DNA of 64,000 bases from Agrobacterium vitis (GTDB taxonomy: Bacteria > Pseudomonadota > Alphaproteobacteria > Rhizobiales > Rhizobiaceae): assembly GCF_037039395.1 (NCBI RefSeq), contig NZ_CP146242.1, forward strand, positions 1,426,001 through 1,490,000, in the 5' to 3' direction. Below, piece by piece: positions 63,025 through 64,000 of this stretch. The notes below the pieces were generated by a model that was given only the letters and a program-made list of their open reading frames with translations, did no database searches and was not told the DNA's origin. Position 1 is the first letter of the stretch, and each line of letters starts with the position of its first letter. The position numbers and the translations under genes were made by a program.

Positions 63025-63936
63025 ATGACCGAACCCGTCTCAGTCCACCTGTCGCGCGAAACAGCCTATGTCGATCCGTCCCTGACGGCGTCTTTGAACA
63101 AAGTCTCCTGGGGTGCGATCTTCGCCGGTGTCGTTTTGGCACTGGCCGTTCAGTTCCTGCTCAATCTTCTCGGCGTCGGCATTGGTGCTGCAGTGCTCGA
63201 TCCTGCACAATATGATAACCCGGAAGCCAGCACCTTCTCGATTGCAGGCGGGATCTGGTTCGTCGTGGCCGGTATCATCGCATCCTTCGTCGGCGGCTAT
63301 GCGGCCAGCCGGCTGTCCGGTCGCCCGAGCCATTCGACCGGCGGCTATCAAGGTGTCACCACCTGGGCTGTGACCACGCTCGTCATCCTCTATCTTCTGA
63401 CCACCTCTGTCGGGGCTCTGGTCGGCGGAGCATTCAGTGGTCTTTCCAGCATCGTCGGTGGTGTTGGCCAGACGGCGGCAACCGCTGCGACGACCGCCGC
63501 ACCTGCCCTGGCAAATTCGGCCAACCCGATGGCCGGGATCGAGCAGCAGATCCGCGACGCCTCTGGCGGCAATGATCCGGCAGCACTGCGCGACGCCGCG
63601 ATCGCGTCTGTTCAGGCCGCCGTCACCGGTGACGAAGCGACCGCAGCTGATGCTCGCAATCGTGCTGCCGATGCTGTTGCCAAGGCCCAGAACATTCCAA
63701 TCGAACAGGCGCGAACCCAGGTCGCGCAGTACGAAAAGACCTATCGCGACAACATCGCTGCCGCCAAGCAGAAGGCGCTCGATGCGGCCCAGACTGCTAC
63801 CAAGGCAGTGTCGGCCGGGGCGATCCTTGGTTTTATCGCTCTGCTGCTCGGCGCTGTTGCCGCATGGTTTGGCGGTTCCTACGGCACGAAGAAGGCGCTT
63901 CTGCTCGCAGAGACCACCACGCGTCGCACCATCTGA
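63025..63936 (+). CDS. Polytopic membrane protein with Ala-rich soluble insert
   Basis: 303 residues (GAGGATACG upstream). TM segments at WGAIFAGVVLALAVQFLLNLLGVGIG, GGIWFVVAGIIASFVGGYAASRL and TTWAVTTLVILYLLTTSVGALVGG; then an Ala/Gln-rich helical insert (about 150-260, ARNRAADAVAKAQNIPIEQARTQVAQYE); a C-terminal TM (ILGFIALLLGAVAAWFGG). Common stress-associated membrane family in Rhizobiales; function unknown. Confidence 0.85.
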   Translation: MTEPVSVHLSRETAYVDPSLTASLNKVSWGAIFAGVVLALAVQFLLNLLGVGIGAAVLDPAQYDNPEASTFSIAGGIWFVVAGIIASFVGGYAASRLSGRPSHSTGGYQGVTTWAVTTLVILYLLTTSVGALVGGAFSGLSSIVGGVGQTAATAATTAAPALANSANPMAGIEQQIRDASGGNDPAALRDAAIASVQAAVTGDEATAADARNRAADAVAKAQNIPIEQARTQVAQYEKTYRDNIAAAKQKALDAAQTATKAVSAGAILGFIALLLGAVAAWFGGSYGTKKALLLAETTTRRTI

Positions 63937-63946
63937 TTTGCGAAAA

Positions 63947-63972
63947 GGCCACCCGATGCGGTGGCCTCTTTG
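63947..63972 (+). terminator. Intrinsic terminator
   Basis: GGCCACC (63947-63953), CGATGC, GGTGGCC (63960-63966), then TCTTTG. Confidence 0.75.
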
Positions 63973-64000
63973 CGTGCAGCTCAAATCTCAAAGGAAGATC

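Overview
The window looks like a replicon of a Rhizobiaceae alphaproteobacterium (Rhizobium/Agrobacterium type). Evidence: GC-rich coding sequence, many ABC transporters packed in ATGA-overlapping operons, an HWE-type histidine kinase (HisKA_2), DUF1236/DUF3618/DUF892/DUF2382 stress proteins, and promoter matches to the alphaproteobacterial general-stress sigma factor EcfG (GGAAC-N16-nGTT). No tRNA, rRNA, CRISPR array, intact insertion sequence or replication origin was seen.

Region A (1-10.9 kb, minus strand) holds a peptide/glutathione-type ABC importer (solute-binding protein, two permeases, dual ATPase). It is translationally coupled to a cytoplasmic molybdopterin oxidoreductase of the biotin/methionine sulfoxide reductase type, followed by a PLP-dependent sulfur amino acid lyase and a hydantoinase A/5-oxoprolinase-like gene cut by the window edge. 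The promoter regions of three of these genes share a GTATAC-like element, so they are probably one regulon. Import, reduction and C-S cleavage of a sulfoxide-containing amino acid or gamma-glutamyl compound is a reasonable but unproven reading.

Region B (11.7-29.7 kb) is a catabolic block of three operons. Operon 1 (minus): RpiR-type regulator, polyamine-type ABC transporter, creatinase-like M24 protein, class I glutamine amidotransferase. Operon 2 (minus): DszC-like flavin monooxygenase, a second polyamine-type ABC transporter, GntR regulator, flavin reductase. Operon 3 (plus, divergent from operon 2): metal-competent M24 peptidase, second creatinase-like M24 protein, SnoaL-like protein, M20 metallohydrolase. 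The block is bracketed by two diverged copies of a roughly 285-bp non-coding repeat (11.05 and 29.83 kb).

Region C (30-42.5 kb) is regulatory and housekeeping: GGDEF-EAL protein, HU, alpha/beta hydrolase, a large hybrid histidine kinase, an HWE kinase, a receiver-only regulator, an Rmf/CrpP-like small protein, a cysteine hydrolase next to NAD synthetase, and a SemiSWEET-like protein.

Region D (42.7-64 kb) is a stress region: DUF892 ferritin-like protein, KatE, YghA-like SDR, MscS channel, envelope proteins, TetR with carboxylesterase, a DUF3618/holin-like operon, an orphan ParA, two convergent GGDEF-EAL genes that truncate each other, a frameshifted NRAMP transporter and DUF2382 proteins (one frameshifted). 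Ten EcfG-type promoter matches lie between 38.6 and 63.0 kb and none were noticed left of 30 kb, so the right third behaves as a general stress response island.
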